From: Blepharisma japonicum
Lineage: Eukaryota; Ciliophora; Heterotrichea; Heterotrichida; Blepharismidae
Direction of reading: 5' to 3'
Assembly (NCBI GenBank): GCA_949751835.1
Contig: CATKHK010000035.1
Coordinates: forward strand, 186,001-250,000
Length of the DNA stretch: 64,000 nt
The position numbers were made by a program, and so were the translations under genes. This document shows, piece after piece, positions 20,151 to 31,913 of the stretch. Under the pieces are notes generated by a model. That model was given only the letters and a program-made list of their open reading frames with translations, was not told where the DNA came from and searched no databases. How positions within the stretch are numbered: the stretch's first letter is position 1; each line of letters begins with the position of its first letter.

Positions 20151-20530
20151 GTTCTATCTTGGTAATTAAATTAATTTTCAAAAATATTTAATAAAAGTTT
20201 CAATTTAAAACAGAAAAAAAACCTAATAAATTGGCCAATTCATATAAGCAGTTTCAAAAAATTATAGTAGCAAACTAATTCTATCTAATATAATAGCTTT
20301 AATAAAATAATTTATCTGTGCTTTATAATATATACTTCTTGGAAACCTTATATATCTTTACAAGTTTTTATAATATTTAATTTTGCATTATTTCGATTTT
20401 TTTTGGTATGCCCTTATAACCGTTTAAAATTGCAAAAATTATCTACAAGATCTTCTCTATTTGAAATAAAGCAATTTAAGCTATCTTATTTTAATTTATT
20501 TAATTTTTAAATATCAATAAAAATTACTTC
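20151..20530. other. Intergenic, nothing identified
   Basis: AT-rich spacer between two same-strand genes, with poly-T and poly-A runs only. Confidence 0.5.
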
Positions 20531-21187
20531 ATGGGAGGCAATTGCACAAAAAGCGAATCTGATGAAAATGTGATCAGGCCGAGGTTTACAATCGGCAAAG
20601 ACTATCAAGAACTTCCCAATCAGTTCACAGGAGAAGGTGTTCTGAAAACTATTTCTTGGAAAGCCACAATTACAAGACAACAGTTAGAAGCTAAAAGAAT
20701 AGAATTTTGGAGAACAAGGACAACAGGAAGAAGGCATATTTGGCTTGCAATAAAAGGTGCCATTGAAGCTGACGCAGCCACAGCTAAGGTTTTGCTTGAG
20801 ATGAATGAAATTAAGCTAAAAAGCGAAAGCATTACCCTGTGTGAAGATCCCCATGGGACAATTTATGAAATTCCTCCTTATATAGTGAACGATCCCATTT
20901 ATTTTCCAAATGAAAAAAAGGTTATGGTCCCTAAGCCTGCTTTGATAGAGAATGAACTTGTGACACTGAAGATTAGAAGGGCTGGAAAAGAACATGATAC
21001 AGTCATCCAAATAGAAACGAAAAATGTATCAAGAGTCCTTAAAGAAATGTATGCAGAAAAAGATGGACTTGATCCAGATTCTTTACGCCTATTCTTCAGC
21101 GGGAAAGAGCTGAAAGACGATCAAACCTTGTCAAGCTGCTATGTTAGAAATGATATGGTTGTCCAAGCTTTTGTGAAGCCAGCCTAG
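20531..21187 (+). CDS. Ubiquitin domain-containing protein, UBTD1/2-like
   Basis: This 218-residue protein begins MGGNCTKS, matching the myristoylatable MGG start of UBTD proteins. The N-terminal domain (about 35-120) contains ISWKATITRQQLEAKRIEFW and GRRHIWLAIKGA, typical of the UBTD N-domain that binds E2 enzymes. The C-terminal 75 residues form a ubiquitin-like fold (SRVLKEMYAEKDGLDPDSL, LFFSGKELKDDQTLS) without a terminal Gly-Gly, so it is not a conjugated modifier. By family knowledge it supports E2/E3 ubiquitination. It is a single exon ending in TAG. Confidence 0.88.
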   Translation: MGGNCTKSESDENVIRPRFTIGKDYQELPNQFTGEGVLKTISWKATITRQQLEAKRIEFWRTRTTGRRHIWLAIKGAIEADAATAKVLLEMNEIKLKSESITLCEDPHGTIYEIPPYIVNDPIYFPNEKKVMVPKPALIENELVTLKIRRAGKEHDTVIQIETKNVSRVLKEMYAEKDGLDPDSLRLFFSGKELKDDQTLSSCYVRNDMVVQAFVKPA

Positions 21188-21748
21188 TCTGGAAATAAAT
21201 ATTATAACAGCTGACTTCAATAGTCAAGAATCTATAGCAAGCAATTAATCTATTTTCTTTAAATTTCATATCGTTTAAGTTTTACGCAAGTGAGCTATTT
21301 CATATGATAGGCATTAATATTATTCAGCAGATCTTGATGATTTAGTTGTTTATCTCATTTTAATTTTGAACCAAAGATATATTTATTACTTTATTTATGC
21401 TGAATTATTATATAAATCTTCTCAAAGAATAAGTTTTCATCGTTGCCATATTTTAGTCTTCTATTGTCGAATTTATTGAGTAAGTATTCAACTTTAGCTC
21501 GTCCAATTACTAACGAACATCTCTTAAGGTTTTTTAAAAAATCATTTATCTATCTTTTAATGATGATACAATAGATTTATGTGCATAAATTCTTTTTTCC
21601 TCATTAATTACTTAAATTCAAGTGAAGAAAATCAAATAAAAAATAAGACACTCAACGTTTATTGATGAGAGTATCCTCAATTACAGAGTTCACATATTTA
21701 TAATAATTTAAACTTAAATCAGAGAAATATAATAAGTCATATAATAAA
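21188..21748. other. Intergenic between convergent genes, nothing identified
   Basis: 560 bp AT-rich; no supported frame. Confidence 0.5.
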
Positions 21749-23251
21749 TTATCGCTTATTCAATATCTCTAGCACAAGCTCCACATTTGCTCTGGCCATA
21801 TCTTTAAAAGATGCCGTTTTGCAAACTTGGTCAAAATTATTCACAATATATCTCAGCGATGCTTCTCTCAAATTTGAAGCTCCATGTAGGTCACTTGCTT
21901 GAAAAATATTGGCTGCATTTTCTATATTAATTGATGACATTATTCTTTGCTCACAGATTTTCTTCAATCTTTCAATGCAAAACAAATCTGCTGCTTCAAA
22001 TAAGTCCATTGCAATTTCTAAATTAACATCAGCTTGATCAGTATACAGATACCTCAAAATAGTCAAGAAAATAGGGTAAGAAATACTATTAATTGTAATT
22101 TCTTTAGAATTTCCTTCAATCATATTTCCACTGAACATTGCTGAAAAGTAATTAGATCGGCACAGTAGTAATTTATGTGCATAAATTGGTTTTCCTTCTA
22201 TAATAAAGGTGATGTCACTGAATTGCTGATTATTTACAAGGCATGAAAGCTCTTGAGTCAATGTGCTTTCTGGGACATCTGAGCTCTCAGTTTCGAACCT
22301 GAATTGTTTGAAATCATTTAGCCGTGTAGAGCCATCATAGCCTCCAAAAATAAAGAAACATTTCCCATACACCACCCCAATATGGCAAAATCTACTGCAT
22401 GGAGCAGTGCCTCCTGTTGCGCAAATAGGAAGCCACCTCTGCTCGTCGAATTTATATTCAAAAAAATCACTTCTCGCATTTCCAGTTGATCCTCCAAAGA
22501 TAAAAAGCGAATTTTTAAAGCTAACTGCTACATGAGAGTCCCGAGGACTGGGAGGAAACCCAAGAGTTTCAATTTCGCTTCAAGTTTCATTTGTAAAGCT
22601 TCATGCATAAAAGTCATTCAGCTGCCTTGCTCCATCATGCCCTCCAAATACAAGCATTTTATCACTGACAACTGTTGCTGTAGTTCTATACCTGGGCTTC
22701 GGCCAATGTTCATTGGCCCCTAAACTGTCAGTCACGATCCTTCACGAATTTGTTTCAAAGTTATACCTATGAAAATCATTTCTATAAAGTCCATCATATC
22801 CTGCAAAAATATACATAGAGCCTTCATATACAACGCCTGAATGGCTGTGCCGAGCTGAAGGAGGACTTCCGTTGCCTGAGCTAATTATTTCCCTTCATGT
22901 ATTGGTTTCAGCATTATACTCATAAAAATCATTAACTCTGTTATATCCGTCATAACCTCCATATATATAAACGCAAGTGCCAAAAACTACTGACACATGC
23001 CGGTCCCTAGGAGTTGGAGAAACACCATTGGATACTATTTGGGTTCATCGGGAATTTGCAAAACTGAATCGATAAAAATCATTTGTTCTTTGCACACCAT
23101 CGTAGCCTCCGAAAATATATAATGAGTTTTCTAATACAACGCCAGTGTGCAATGATCTTTGACAAGGAGGCTTTGATTGGGCAAGGACTGTTGTCCAGCA
23201 CCATGGTTTATTTTCGAGGCTTTCTTCTTCAGGATGTTTTAGCTCAGCCAT
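21749..23251 (-). CDS. Kelch-repeat BTB protein, LZTR1-like order
   Basis: 500 residues in one frame after reading at least five TGA codons as Trp (for example RWTQIV, TWREII, SWRIV, AWSF, TWSEI). Residues 15-320 form about six kelch repeats with recurring IFGGYDG and FAGYDG turns, so a beta-propeller is expected. A BTB domain follows (about 330-435, CLVNNQQFSDITFIIEG to LRYLYTD), and the tail resembles a BACK helix region. Kelch before BTB is the order seen in LZTR1-type proteins, which act as substrate adaptors of cullin-3 ubiquitin ligases; the usual KLHL order is reversed. The partner is unknown. Confidence 0.9.
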
Positions 23252-23456
23252 GTTAGTTCAAATTTGCAAGAGCAGTTTAATATTTAAGAGATAAATTAAG
23301 GTTAGATTAAATGCAAATTTTTAAATAATTTAAACTTTGCGAGCTTAAATAACAAAAACGTTTTAAACTGATAAAAATTTGCGAGACTTTGATTCATATT
23401 TTCTAGAAAAATCTTAAGCCTTATTATTGTTATAAAGATTCTTGAATATATTTACA

Positions 23457-24044
23457 TTATATCAATCTCTGATAAAGCTCTTCTTTATTTTTGTCTTGCT
23501 TCCCCTTCGAAGTCAAAAAATAAATTCCGCACCCAACTATACTAATTGTAGCGAGAACTATGCATCTAGCATATTCGAAAACAAATGAACCACTCATTTT
23601 CCCAACTTGACTACTTGGTAGTCCTGAGCAACTGCTTTTCAAACAAGCGTCCAAACATTTATCTAGCTGATCCCTTAATTTTCCTTTGCAGTTGATCGTG
23701 CATGTATCAATGCATTCTGTATCATCCATATTCAATTCATTTTCTTGATTTATCATCTTTTGGCATCCTGCTGAGACTAAGCATTCATGAATAGATTCTT
23801 CAAGGAAATTTTGTTTGCAAAACCCAACTTTGTTTAGATTGCAACCAATATTTTCAGTAGATTGAAAATCTTGGTCTTTAAATGCTTTAAACGAATACTT
23901 TATGGAGTTGTGTGTAAATTTGAAACCAGTGAAAATGCTTGAGTCACACCCACAGCTCTGTATGCATGGCGTGGTTGTGCATTGAGAGTAGCATGAGAAT
24001 TCGCAGGCTGAAATTACCGCAATAAACAGAAAAAATAGTTTCAT
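23457..24044 (-). CDS. Cys-rich type I membrane protein
   Basis: 195 residues from the ATG that gives a clear signal peptide (MKLFFLFIAVISAC); an upstream ATG would put ten extra residues before it. The ectodomain has over 20 Cys, many in CxxxC and CxxC spacing (CTTTPCIQSCGC, CIDTCTINC, CLDACLKSSC), implying disulphides. One membrane helix near residues 150-175 (IVLATISIVGCGIYFL) is followed by a short basic tail that ends YQRLI, a possible sorting motif. No family is recognised. A cell-surface or secretory-pathway role is inferred from topology. Confidence 0.75.
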   Translation of the reverse strand: MKLFFLFIAVISACEFSCYSQCTTTPCIQSCGCDSSIFTGFKFTHNSIKYSFKAFKDQDFQSTENIGCNLNKVGFCKQNFLEESIHECLVSAGCQKMINQENELNMDDTECIDTCTINCKGKLRDQLDKCLDACLKSSCSGLPSSQVGKMSGSFVFEYARCIVLATISIVGCGIYFLTSKGKQDKNKEELYQRLI

Positions 24045-24439
24045 TTTATTAATTACCCATATTGGATAAGCCATATGCCTTATTAATTAGAATTTTATGA
24101 CTATTTTATGATAATATAAAAAGATGATTAATTCTTAAAAAAAGCAATTAAAACTATTTCAAAATATTTTTATTTATCAAATAAAAATAATTTAAGAGAT
24201 ATCAAATAAATTCTAGGCAATCGTATCTCAAAAATTTTAATTTAAATTACTTCTAAACTATTTAAAGGTATATGTTATTACTATTTGGCTTTTTCTAATA
24301 ATCTGAAAGATATCCCAAAATTCCTAATTCATTTTATAAATTTCTGTTAAAATATAACAACTAATATTATAATACTTAAGCCGTGATATGTTATTTCCTA
24401 AGAGTAACAATCTGGCTAAAGAAATCTATATATAATTTT
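24045..24439. other. Intergenic, nothing identified
   Basis: 395 bp AT-rich spacer between two minus-strand genes. Confidence 0.5.
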
Positions 24440-25567
24440 CTAATCACTTTTTATTAATTCTTGAATCAAGCTATTTTTTCTTGCTTCTTCTGCTTTATCA
24501 ATAAAATTATCCAGCAGCCCTCCATTCAGCATGCTATCAATCCCATACATCGTAAATCCAAACCTATGATCAGTGATTCGATCCTGAGGCCAATTATAAG
24601 TCCTTATTTTTTCGCTTCGATCACCTGTTCCTTTTTGCATCATCCTAGAAGCTTGTGTTTCTTGCTCTCTTTCCTGTTTCTCCAAAGCATAAACTCTTGA
24701 TCTCAGCACCTTTCAAGCCCTTTCTTTATTAATATGCTGATATCGCTCATCTTGGCACTGGGCTGTAATCCCAGTAGGAATGTGTGTTAACCTAATAGCA
24801 GACTCAGTTTTATTTACATGCTGGCCTCCTGCGCCTCGAGATCGCATGGTTTCAACTTTGACGTCTTTTTCATCAATTTTGAAATCTATAGGAGCTTCTT
24901 CAGGTAAGACCACAACAGATGCGGTTGATGAGTGGAGGCGTCCAGAGGCTTCTGTCTCTGGAACGCGGATTACTTTGTGTACACCTGATTCGTATTTTAG
25001 TCTACCATATGAGTTTTGTCCTTCAACTTTTAGCGTTGCTTCTTTAACTCCTCTTAAGGTTGTACTATCTCTTGTAATTGATAGTGTTTGGGTGTGCCAT
25101 CCGTGATGCTCTGCATAACAGATATACATGTTTAGTAAGTCATCACAAAATAAGCAGCTCTCTGAACCGCCGACGCCAGGTCTTAATTCAATAAGTGTAT
25201 TAGAAGCATCATCTGGGTCTTTTGGAATTAAAATCTCAATGGCCACAGCTTCTAAATCTTCTAGCTCAGATTCTTTTTCATTCATTTCATGCTCGGCGTC
25301 TTCTTTCATCGTCTCATCTTTTGCGAGGATTTCCAGCTCTTCTATACTTGTTGTCAGTTCTTTTAGCTTATTATAAAAATTAACTTGATCATTAAGTGAG
25401 GCTGCTTCGATTTGCAGCCTAGGAATTTGGCTTGTTTCTTTCGCTTCAGTCAATATATGCATAATTTGCTCGTTTAATAATTGGTGCTGCTTATAATACG
25501 GCTCAAGCTTTTTGAGTAATGACAGTGTTAGTGGCTTGAAAGAATATGATCTCACAATTTGCCACAT
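24440..25567 (-). CDS. Mitochondrial peptide chain release factor 1
   Basis: 375 residues joined across TGA=Trp at 24713-24715. A basic, Ser-rich N-terminus ([20 protein letters not shown]) looks like a mitochondrial presequence. The PCRF domain is followed by a codon-recognition region with PxT as PET ([14 protein letters not shown]), which marks the RF1 type reading UAA and UAG. The catalytic GGQ follows in [14 protein letters not shown]. It hydrolyses peptidyl-tRNA at stop codons in the mitochondrion. An RF1-type factor is enough where UGA is not a stop. The gene ends 46 bp downstream of the next gene's stop. Confidence 0.93.
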
Positions 25568-25613
25568 ATTTTAATATGAAAATAAAAGCTTAGCTAACAC
25601 AAAATTTTAATTT

Positions 25614-27563
25614 TTACAATGCTATGTCTACATCGTTATCTGATCTTCTGGGCCTTTTATCAATAAACTCTCTCAGCTTCCTTATCATATCAGCCCCTCT
25701 TATTACCTGCCGTAAAGACTTTCGACCAGTAGCGTTCGTAAACTGTGAGTTAGGTAGCGGCCGAGGCACATACTGTTCTGAAATTTCTGAAAAATCCTCA
25801 TCTGAGTCCAATAAAATTTGAGCATCATCAAAGCTATTAAGTGACAAAAAAAGCTGCTGGGCCTCATCTAAACTTTCGTCTGCGCTGCATGACATTTCAC
25901 ATTGATAATAAAAATCAGACGACCTATCGCCCATTTTTGCAGTGGACTCTTCTGATATTGCTTGATTTGAGTACTCGCTTTCCAGTCTAAGTTCCTCGTA
26001 GTGTATTTTATTGGTCGTTAAATCTACTTCAAATAAAGAATCTTCAGGGGAAGCAATTAAAACACGTTCAAACGTAACAATTACCTTTACTGAGGCATAA
26101 ATAGGGATGATAGCCTTTACAGGGAAGCCTATTTCGCTTAACATGCTGTGGCTTAAAAAGGGTTTTAATTTATTAGCCTTTTTGCTCACAGTAGTCAAGA
26201 GATCTAGTAGTGGAACGAAGCTTTTTAATGAAAGCGGGTATGATTCGCATGCCATTAAAGTAGCTGTTATGTCTTTAGATATGTGCTTGCTTGATTTTGG
26301 ACTCAGCAGAACAGTATTAAAGTTTTCACTTCTTGAAGAGTTCTGTGAATAGACTAAATACTCTTCAAAAGTCTTAAGATTCTGCAGATTTTTATCAAGG
26401 ACGATCTCTCTTTTTTCCATATCAGCTGCAGCTTTACACGTCAGCTTATATTTTACGCAATTTCAATTTTTAACGTTTTCTGTAACTGGGTCACCTTTCC
26501 AGTTTTTTTCTGGTTTTACGTTTACTCCGAAAATTTCAAACTCGCCACTTATTTTTTTCTTTTTAAATAGTTTTTCTACAACCCTCTCCACTTGCTCATT
26601 AGAGGGATCGATTTCTAGTTCTTTGCAGGTTTTATTGTTGTGGTCTACGATTATGACCTTTCCTTCGTCACTATCATAAATTATTGATAGGCAGCCCCTT
26701 TTGGATTTCAGACCTTCTCAGCCGATCAACGTTAAATCGATCCTAACTTGGCTCCCTTTTTTGTAAATCCGATAAATATCTGAAGGTGTTATTTTTTTTA
26801 CAAAAGGAATCAAATTACTATTGCATTCCCATCGCATTATCATTGAAAAGTCAGGCATTTCACTCAGAGCCTTTTTGAACTCTTCTTGATGATTGACTCA
26901 TGTTTCCCTTGTATTTCGTAGATATCCTGCAACTAATACTGATAGAATGTGGCGATCTTTCATACCTAAAGCTTGCTCCAAAGGACTTGGATCTTCTGAT
27001 GATAATCGGAATTTAGGATCTGCCCCATGGTCAACGAGGACTAATACTTCTTCATAGCGCTTCAATTTGACAGCAAGCATCAAAGGTGTGTTACCTAAAA
27101 AATCCACCTCATCTATATCAACATATATTCGGTCATTATCCTCTCCAGCGCAAAGTTGGCGAATACGGAATAAATTCCTCTCAAAAACGGCCTTGTGTAA
27201 TGGAAAACTGTCATTGGAATCAAGAGGAGGTAAAAGTGTAATGTATCTAAGTAAAGATTCAACGGCATTTGAGATATTTGAAATGGTCACTCCTTTTCAG
27301 AATTCGTAAAGCACCTTACGAACGAGTGGTCGCTCCCAAGTAAGTGGATGAATTAGACTTCTTAATCTGTGTAAAGTTTTTGATTCGTCGTTTGGAAAAA
27401 AGCGAACATGTTTTTCTTTTATTTCTAATATAAGGCTCAAGGATTTTAGGACTTGAAGTTTTCTTTCATTGTGGGAGATGCTAGGGAAGCTGTTGCTATT
27501 TATTATCGCGATACAATCTTGACAAATTGAATGTAATTGGTTTAAACCCCATCTCATTTTCAT
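25614..27563 (-). CDS. ANKRD13-like protein (ankyrin repeats plus GPCR-chaperone domain)
   Basis: 649 residues after reading TGA as Trp at 27297-27299 and 26898-26900 and within the middle part. An N-terminal helical region is followed by ankyrin-type repeats (about 100-220: FPLHKAVFERNL, GNTPLMLAVKLKRYEEVLVLVDHGADP). A long domain with DFSMIMRWE, KGSQVRIDLTLIGWEG and LTCKAAADMEKREI follows, matching the GPCR-chaperone domain of ANKRD13 proteins. The acidic tail probably carries interaction motifs. ANKRD13 proteins bind ubiquitinated membrane cargo in endocytosis; that role is inferred. No ubiquitin-interacting motif is clear to me. Confidence 0.82.
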
Positions 27564-27929
27564 TTTTATATCTAATTTTAAGCTAGCAGCTCAAACTTGC
27601 CAGCTCTCCTTGCAATTTAATAAAAAATTAAGATTCAAAAGCATTAGGAACTGAGTTTGTGAAGGATTTATCGTTTTTAATAAAAAAGAATATAATTTAT
27701 AAAAATTCAAAAGCGAAAATCTGATTGCGGTTGCCTTTTGGTTTAAAAGCTGAATAAAATAGCACTTCTTTGTTTAAAAATAACTGTTTTTGAAAATAAA
27801 TATTAAAATTTGCAAATAAAGCTAAATATTCATCATGACTAGCCAGCCATTGAGAAATATGTTCTGGTTTTCAAAATAGAAATAAACCAATTTTTTGATA
27901 CAAACGCAACATTCCAAATAAATTTAAAA
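27564..27929. other. Intergenic between divergent genes, nothing identified
   Basis: 366 bp AT-rich, presumably the shared promoter region of the ANKRD13-like and RING genes. Confidence 0.5.
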
Positions 27930-28373
27930 ATGGGAAGAGACCTCAGCTTGATCAAAATGGGAACAGAGCTGATTCAGTGCTCCATTTGCCTTGAATTTCC
28001 AATAGAGCCATTGGAATGCAAAGGCTGTGACAATTTATTTTGCAAAGAATGCTTATTGCTTTGGTTTCAAGTGACAGGGAAGCTGGAATGCCCACATAGA
28101 TGCGAGAAATTGTATTTTAGCACAGTTGACCATACCTTAGCAAGGCTAACGAGATGTGTCACTACAAAATGCAGAAATGAAAATTGTTCCTACCAAGGAA
28201 GCATTGATGAAGTCATGAAACATGAAGAGCTATGCATCCCGCTAAATGAAAATAGAGCAGATATGGCATATGAAAAAATAGTTGAATTAGTCAACAGTCG
28301 AAGGGATGCTGAATGAATGATGTATTTGCTGTCTGCCTATAGATCGGCGCCACCTTATTACTTGTGTTATTAG
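27930..28373 (+). CDS. RING finger plus TRAF-type zinc finger protein
   Basis: 147 residues from ATG to TAG. TGA at 28314-28316 is read as Trp, adding about 20 residues to the C-terminus. The RING has CSICLEFPIEPLECKGC, CKEC and CPHRC; the usual His ligand position is taken by Cys, giving a C8-like RING. A second cluster, TKCRNENCSYQGSIDEVMKHEELC, is a TRAF-type finger. Such short RING-TRAF proteins are candidate E3 ubiquitin ligases. Substrate and partners are unknown. Confidence 0.8.
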
Positions 28374-28464
28374 GTACAACGTGTGTAATAAATTAAAATA
28401 TCTTGTACTTTAATTTTTATTTAATTAATTTATACGGCAATAACAGTAATTTAATAGCAAGTAA

Positions 28465-28842
28465 ATGGATGAGTTAGAAGAGCTAAGTGGAGAAGTTAAT
28501 TCTGATGATGCTTTGTGCAAAATCGTAAGAGGTGAAATTGACCCTGAAATAAATTATGTATTTGAGCTCAGAGATTTTCAAAGAAATGGAGAAGATGATT
28601 TTACTTTATGATTGGCTACAACAACTTTAGCAAATTATTTTGAAGATTTAGGAAATTTCGATTTGGCAGCTAAATATTGAGCGTTAACTTATTATCATTA
28701 CCCAGAAGATCAAGATATTACGACAAAACTTCAAGAGGTTGGATTTTTAGAAAATGTTAAAAGTATTTATAATATGGAGCAAGGAATGGATTATTTTATC
28801 GATCATGCTGCTCATTTTATAAAGCAAGCAATTATTCTTTAA
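28465..28842 (+). CDS. Hypothetical helical protein, 125 aa
   Basis: The frame is open only when two TGA codons are read as Trp (FTLWLATTTLANYFEDLG and AAKYWALTYYHYP). The repeated helical pattern and the LANYFEDLGNFDLAAKYWALTYY stretch resemble tetratricopeptide helices. It starts with an ATG after an AT-rich leader and ends in TAA. The family is not recognised. It lies 91 bp downstream of the RING gene on the same strand. Confidence 0.65.
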
Positions 28843-29030
28843 CATAAATAGTTTCTTATCTGTATTTTGTCTTTGTCATTTTAATGCAATACATAAAAGA
28901 CTTCTTAAAATAAGTCATATTTATTTTGATAAGCAAAGTAATAGCTTAGGTTAGATATTTCTTTATGTGTTTAGTAAAAGCAAATAGATAGTGATTTATT
29001 TATTTTTCTAAAAAAATTTTTTGTTAAATA

Positions 29031-30732
29031 TTATACAGCCTTATGGGTTTTCTTTTTTAAGTGATATTGCCTCCAATAATATTGAATATACAAAACTGCA
29101 TTTCGAATGTTCTGAAATAGGCCCCTGCATTGATGCCTTCTTACCATTTTTTGAATAGCAATTGCAGAGCTTTTCATCTTAAGATATTTTCTCCTTGCTA
29201 AAAACTTTCTAATTTCAGCTTGAATTAATACAATTGACGGTTCTTTATTTTCAAGCTTTGTTTCTGCAATAGGATTTAACATACTCCTTTTTATTCTATT
29301 TCCACCTTTATATCCTTTTAGTAGAGGATTAGCCAAGTATTTACTTTTATTAAAATTTGACTTATCTTGAGATTCAGTTTTATCGGGTTGATGTGGAATT
29401 AATTTCTGATTTTGAGGTTTTTGCTCTTTTTCTGGTTTTTTTGTTTTCTTTTTATAATTGAAATTAGGTTTTTCATTTCGAGAAGCATCATTGAACATAC
29501 CAAAGCCTTCTTTTTTAATTCTTTCTAATTCTGCTACAGCAGATAAAGCCTTCAGCTTTGATTGATTCTTATTGTAATATTTTCGAGCTATATATCCTCT
29601 TCAATGCTTTTGTATAATAATTGCATTCTTCTCTCTTAATGCTCTGTTATTATTCTGCGTTTTTTCTGCTTTTTTTACGTCGGACTTAAATTTTTTCTCA
29701 AATCCGTTTATTTTAGATTGGATTTCTCCAAATTTTTCTTGAATTTTAAGAATCGAATTTTGGTCAATAACTTCTTTTGGCACTGATCTCCCCCTTTGAA
29801 AAACAAGCTTCGCTCGGGATGGAGGCTTTAAAGAATTTAACCTCGCAGAATTTTGCTGAATATAAGAATGCTGGCTAAGGGCATTCTCAATTATATCACT
29901 TCTATTCATCGAATTTTCCAAAGATTTAGGTGTCTTTACTCTTTTATTTTTAGACAAAGGGCGTGCACTTGCTCTATTTGTTTGATTATATTTTGCATTT
30001 GATGATTTTATTTGCGGCAAAGTATTATCTAACTGCACTATTTTTGAATGCAATAATGATTTAACCGCAGAATAGCCAAAACTGGAATTCATTTTTCCTA
30101 GCTTTTTATCTGCATTTTTATTATTTTTGATCAAATCATAACTAGATAACAATTTTTGAGTCAAAGGATGAGAATTTCCTAACTTTTGTGTAGCCATATC
30201 TAAACCGCATTTATATGTTTCTTCTGCTTTTCTTATATCATTTAAAAACTCATATTCGACACCTGTGCTATATAACACCAAAATCAATGTATTAATAACA
30301 CCATCAGGACCATCACGATCATACACATCTTTTAAAATCTGAAGGGCAGTTATAGCATGGTGAAGAGCTTTATCATGCCTTTCAGCCTGGGAATAAATTG
30401 CGCATATATTTAGATGAGTTGCTGCGAGATTTGTATGATCTGCTGAGGAAAAAGCATCAAAATTAAGTGCTTTAAGCAACGATTGCAATGCAAGTCTTTG
30501 TTTTCCAAGTTTTTTGTAGTAACAGCCAATGTTATTGTTAGTGATTGCCAAAAGTTTTAAACTATTTGGGGATTTTTCACTAAATTTTAGAAGTTCTTGT
30601 GCTCGGGAAAGCTGCTGAAGAGAATCTGAATAGTTTTCTTGACGAAGATAATCCATTGCAAGCTTATTACAGTTAAGGACAAGTGAGTCTATCTGAGCTA
30701 GTTTTTACCCCTTTTTCTTCATTGAGTTCCAT
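29031..30732 (-). CDS. TPR and IQ-motif protein
   Basis: 561 residues. A 24-nt first exon (MELNEEKG) is joined by a 16-nt intron (30693-30708) to the main exon, and TGA at 29601-29603 is Trp. The N-terminal 200 residues are TPR-like (NNNIGCYYKKLGKQRLALQ, HLNICAIYSQAERHDKALHH). The middle is basic and low in order. IQ-type calmodulin-binding motifs follow (IIIQKHWRGYIARKYY, VLIQAEIRKFLARRKYL, AIAIQKMVRRHQCRG). The plan suggests a calmodulin-binding scaffold, possibly of the cortical or ciliary cytoskeleton, but that is inference. Confidence 0.78.
30693..30708 (-). other. 16-nt intron (TPR-IQ gene)
   Basis: GTAAAAACTAGCTCAG. Retention would give TAA in frame; removal links a short first exon with ATG to the TPR frame. 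Confidence 0.75.
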
Positions 30733-30894
30733 TTCACTTTAGAGCTGATCTCTAAAATATTTAAAAATAATTCATAAATTGAAGATTCGTTTATAATTTT
30801 CAAGAATAATATTCTTATTAAGTGAGCCAACTAGATTACTATTTAAGCCTTTTGCTAACATACTGACTCTAATATTGCTTATTAGAAATAATTA

Positions 30895-31836
30895 ATGACC
30901 TATAATTTAATGGAAAGAAGAAAAGTAAAATCAAAAATACCAAGTCAGCAAACAGCAGCCCTCACAACTAGTTCTACACCAGTGTCTTCCCTGCACCTTC
31001 CCGAACCAGGAGAAGCCTTTAATCTTGTGCCCAATGGAAATATAGAGCAATTAAAAGATATCATACATCAGCTTCAGTTAAAAGATGCCATAACCAGGCA
31101 AGAACTCTCTAAAGCTGAAAGAATTAAAAAAGAGCTGAGTGACATTAAACTGTCAATTCAGTCTGACATCCAAAGAATTGAAAAAGAGCTAACCCAAGAA
31201 GATAGAATGCTGCAAAGGCAAGAAGATGATCTTGTAAATATTAAATCCAAAGATTCAATTCCTTATAAATCACATAGACATTATGCCTCAGAAATTACTT
31301 TTACAACAGAAAAATGTAGAGCATGAATAAAAGAGATGGAAACCATTCATAATGAAGAAATGCAAGCACACATCAGGACTCAACAAAATTTTGGAAATTT
31401 GGAGAGAGATTTATCAAGAAATGGGGACTCAAGGGAAACGATGGAAACTATGAAAGAACTAATAAACAATTATGAAAGCCTTTTAGCTTTGAAAGACAGC
31501 AAAGTTCGAGTCGAAAGCGCATTTTTGTATCAAGATGTAGAGGTGCTGAAAAGGAATTATAGTGATGAAGCGAACATTCTTGAAGGACTGAGAACAACTG
31601 CTTTTAAATTTCAAAAAGAAAGGTATGAGATGGAAAAAAGAGTAAAAGAGTGTTTCAATGATGAAAAAATAGAGAAAGGGCTGAACGATAAGCCAGCAGA
31701 AGTAGATGCCCTGCAAACTGCAAACCAAATTTTGATGAGATTAAAAGAGAAATTGGGGAAATCAGATGAAAAAAGCACTTTCCTCACAAAATTAAATCAA
31801 CAGATAAATATACATAAAAATAGAGTTCAACTCTAG
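30895..31836 (+). CDS. Hypothetical coiled-coil protein, 313 aa
   Basis: Two blocks join through TGA=Trp (31324-31326, RAWIKEME). After a Pro/Ser/Thr-rich N-terminus of about 60 residues, almost the whole protein is a charged coiled coil (QLKDIIHQLQLKDA, IKKELSDIKLSIQ, LRTTAFKFQKERYEMEKRV). It ends in TAG 77 bp from the convergent 1347-residue gene. A structural or ciliary role is plausible; no family is recognised. Confidence 0.72.
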
Positions 31837-31913
31837 TTTGTATTTACCGGTCCATCATTAATCTTTACTCAGTCAATTATTAACCATAAAAGAATTAATC
31901 TTTAGGTATTAAA

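Noticed and set aside
28314-28316. TGA as the true stop of the RING gene
   Set aside because: TGA is Trp everywhere else in the window, and the frame continues to a TAG only 57 bases on; no evidence for an exception here.
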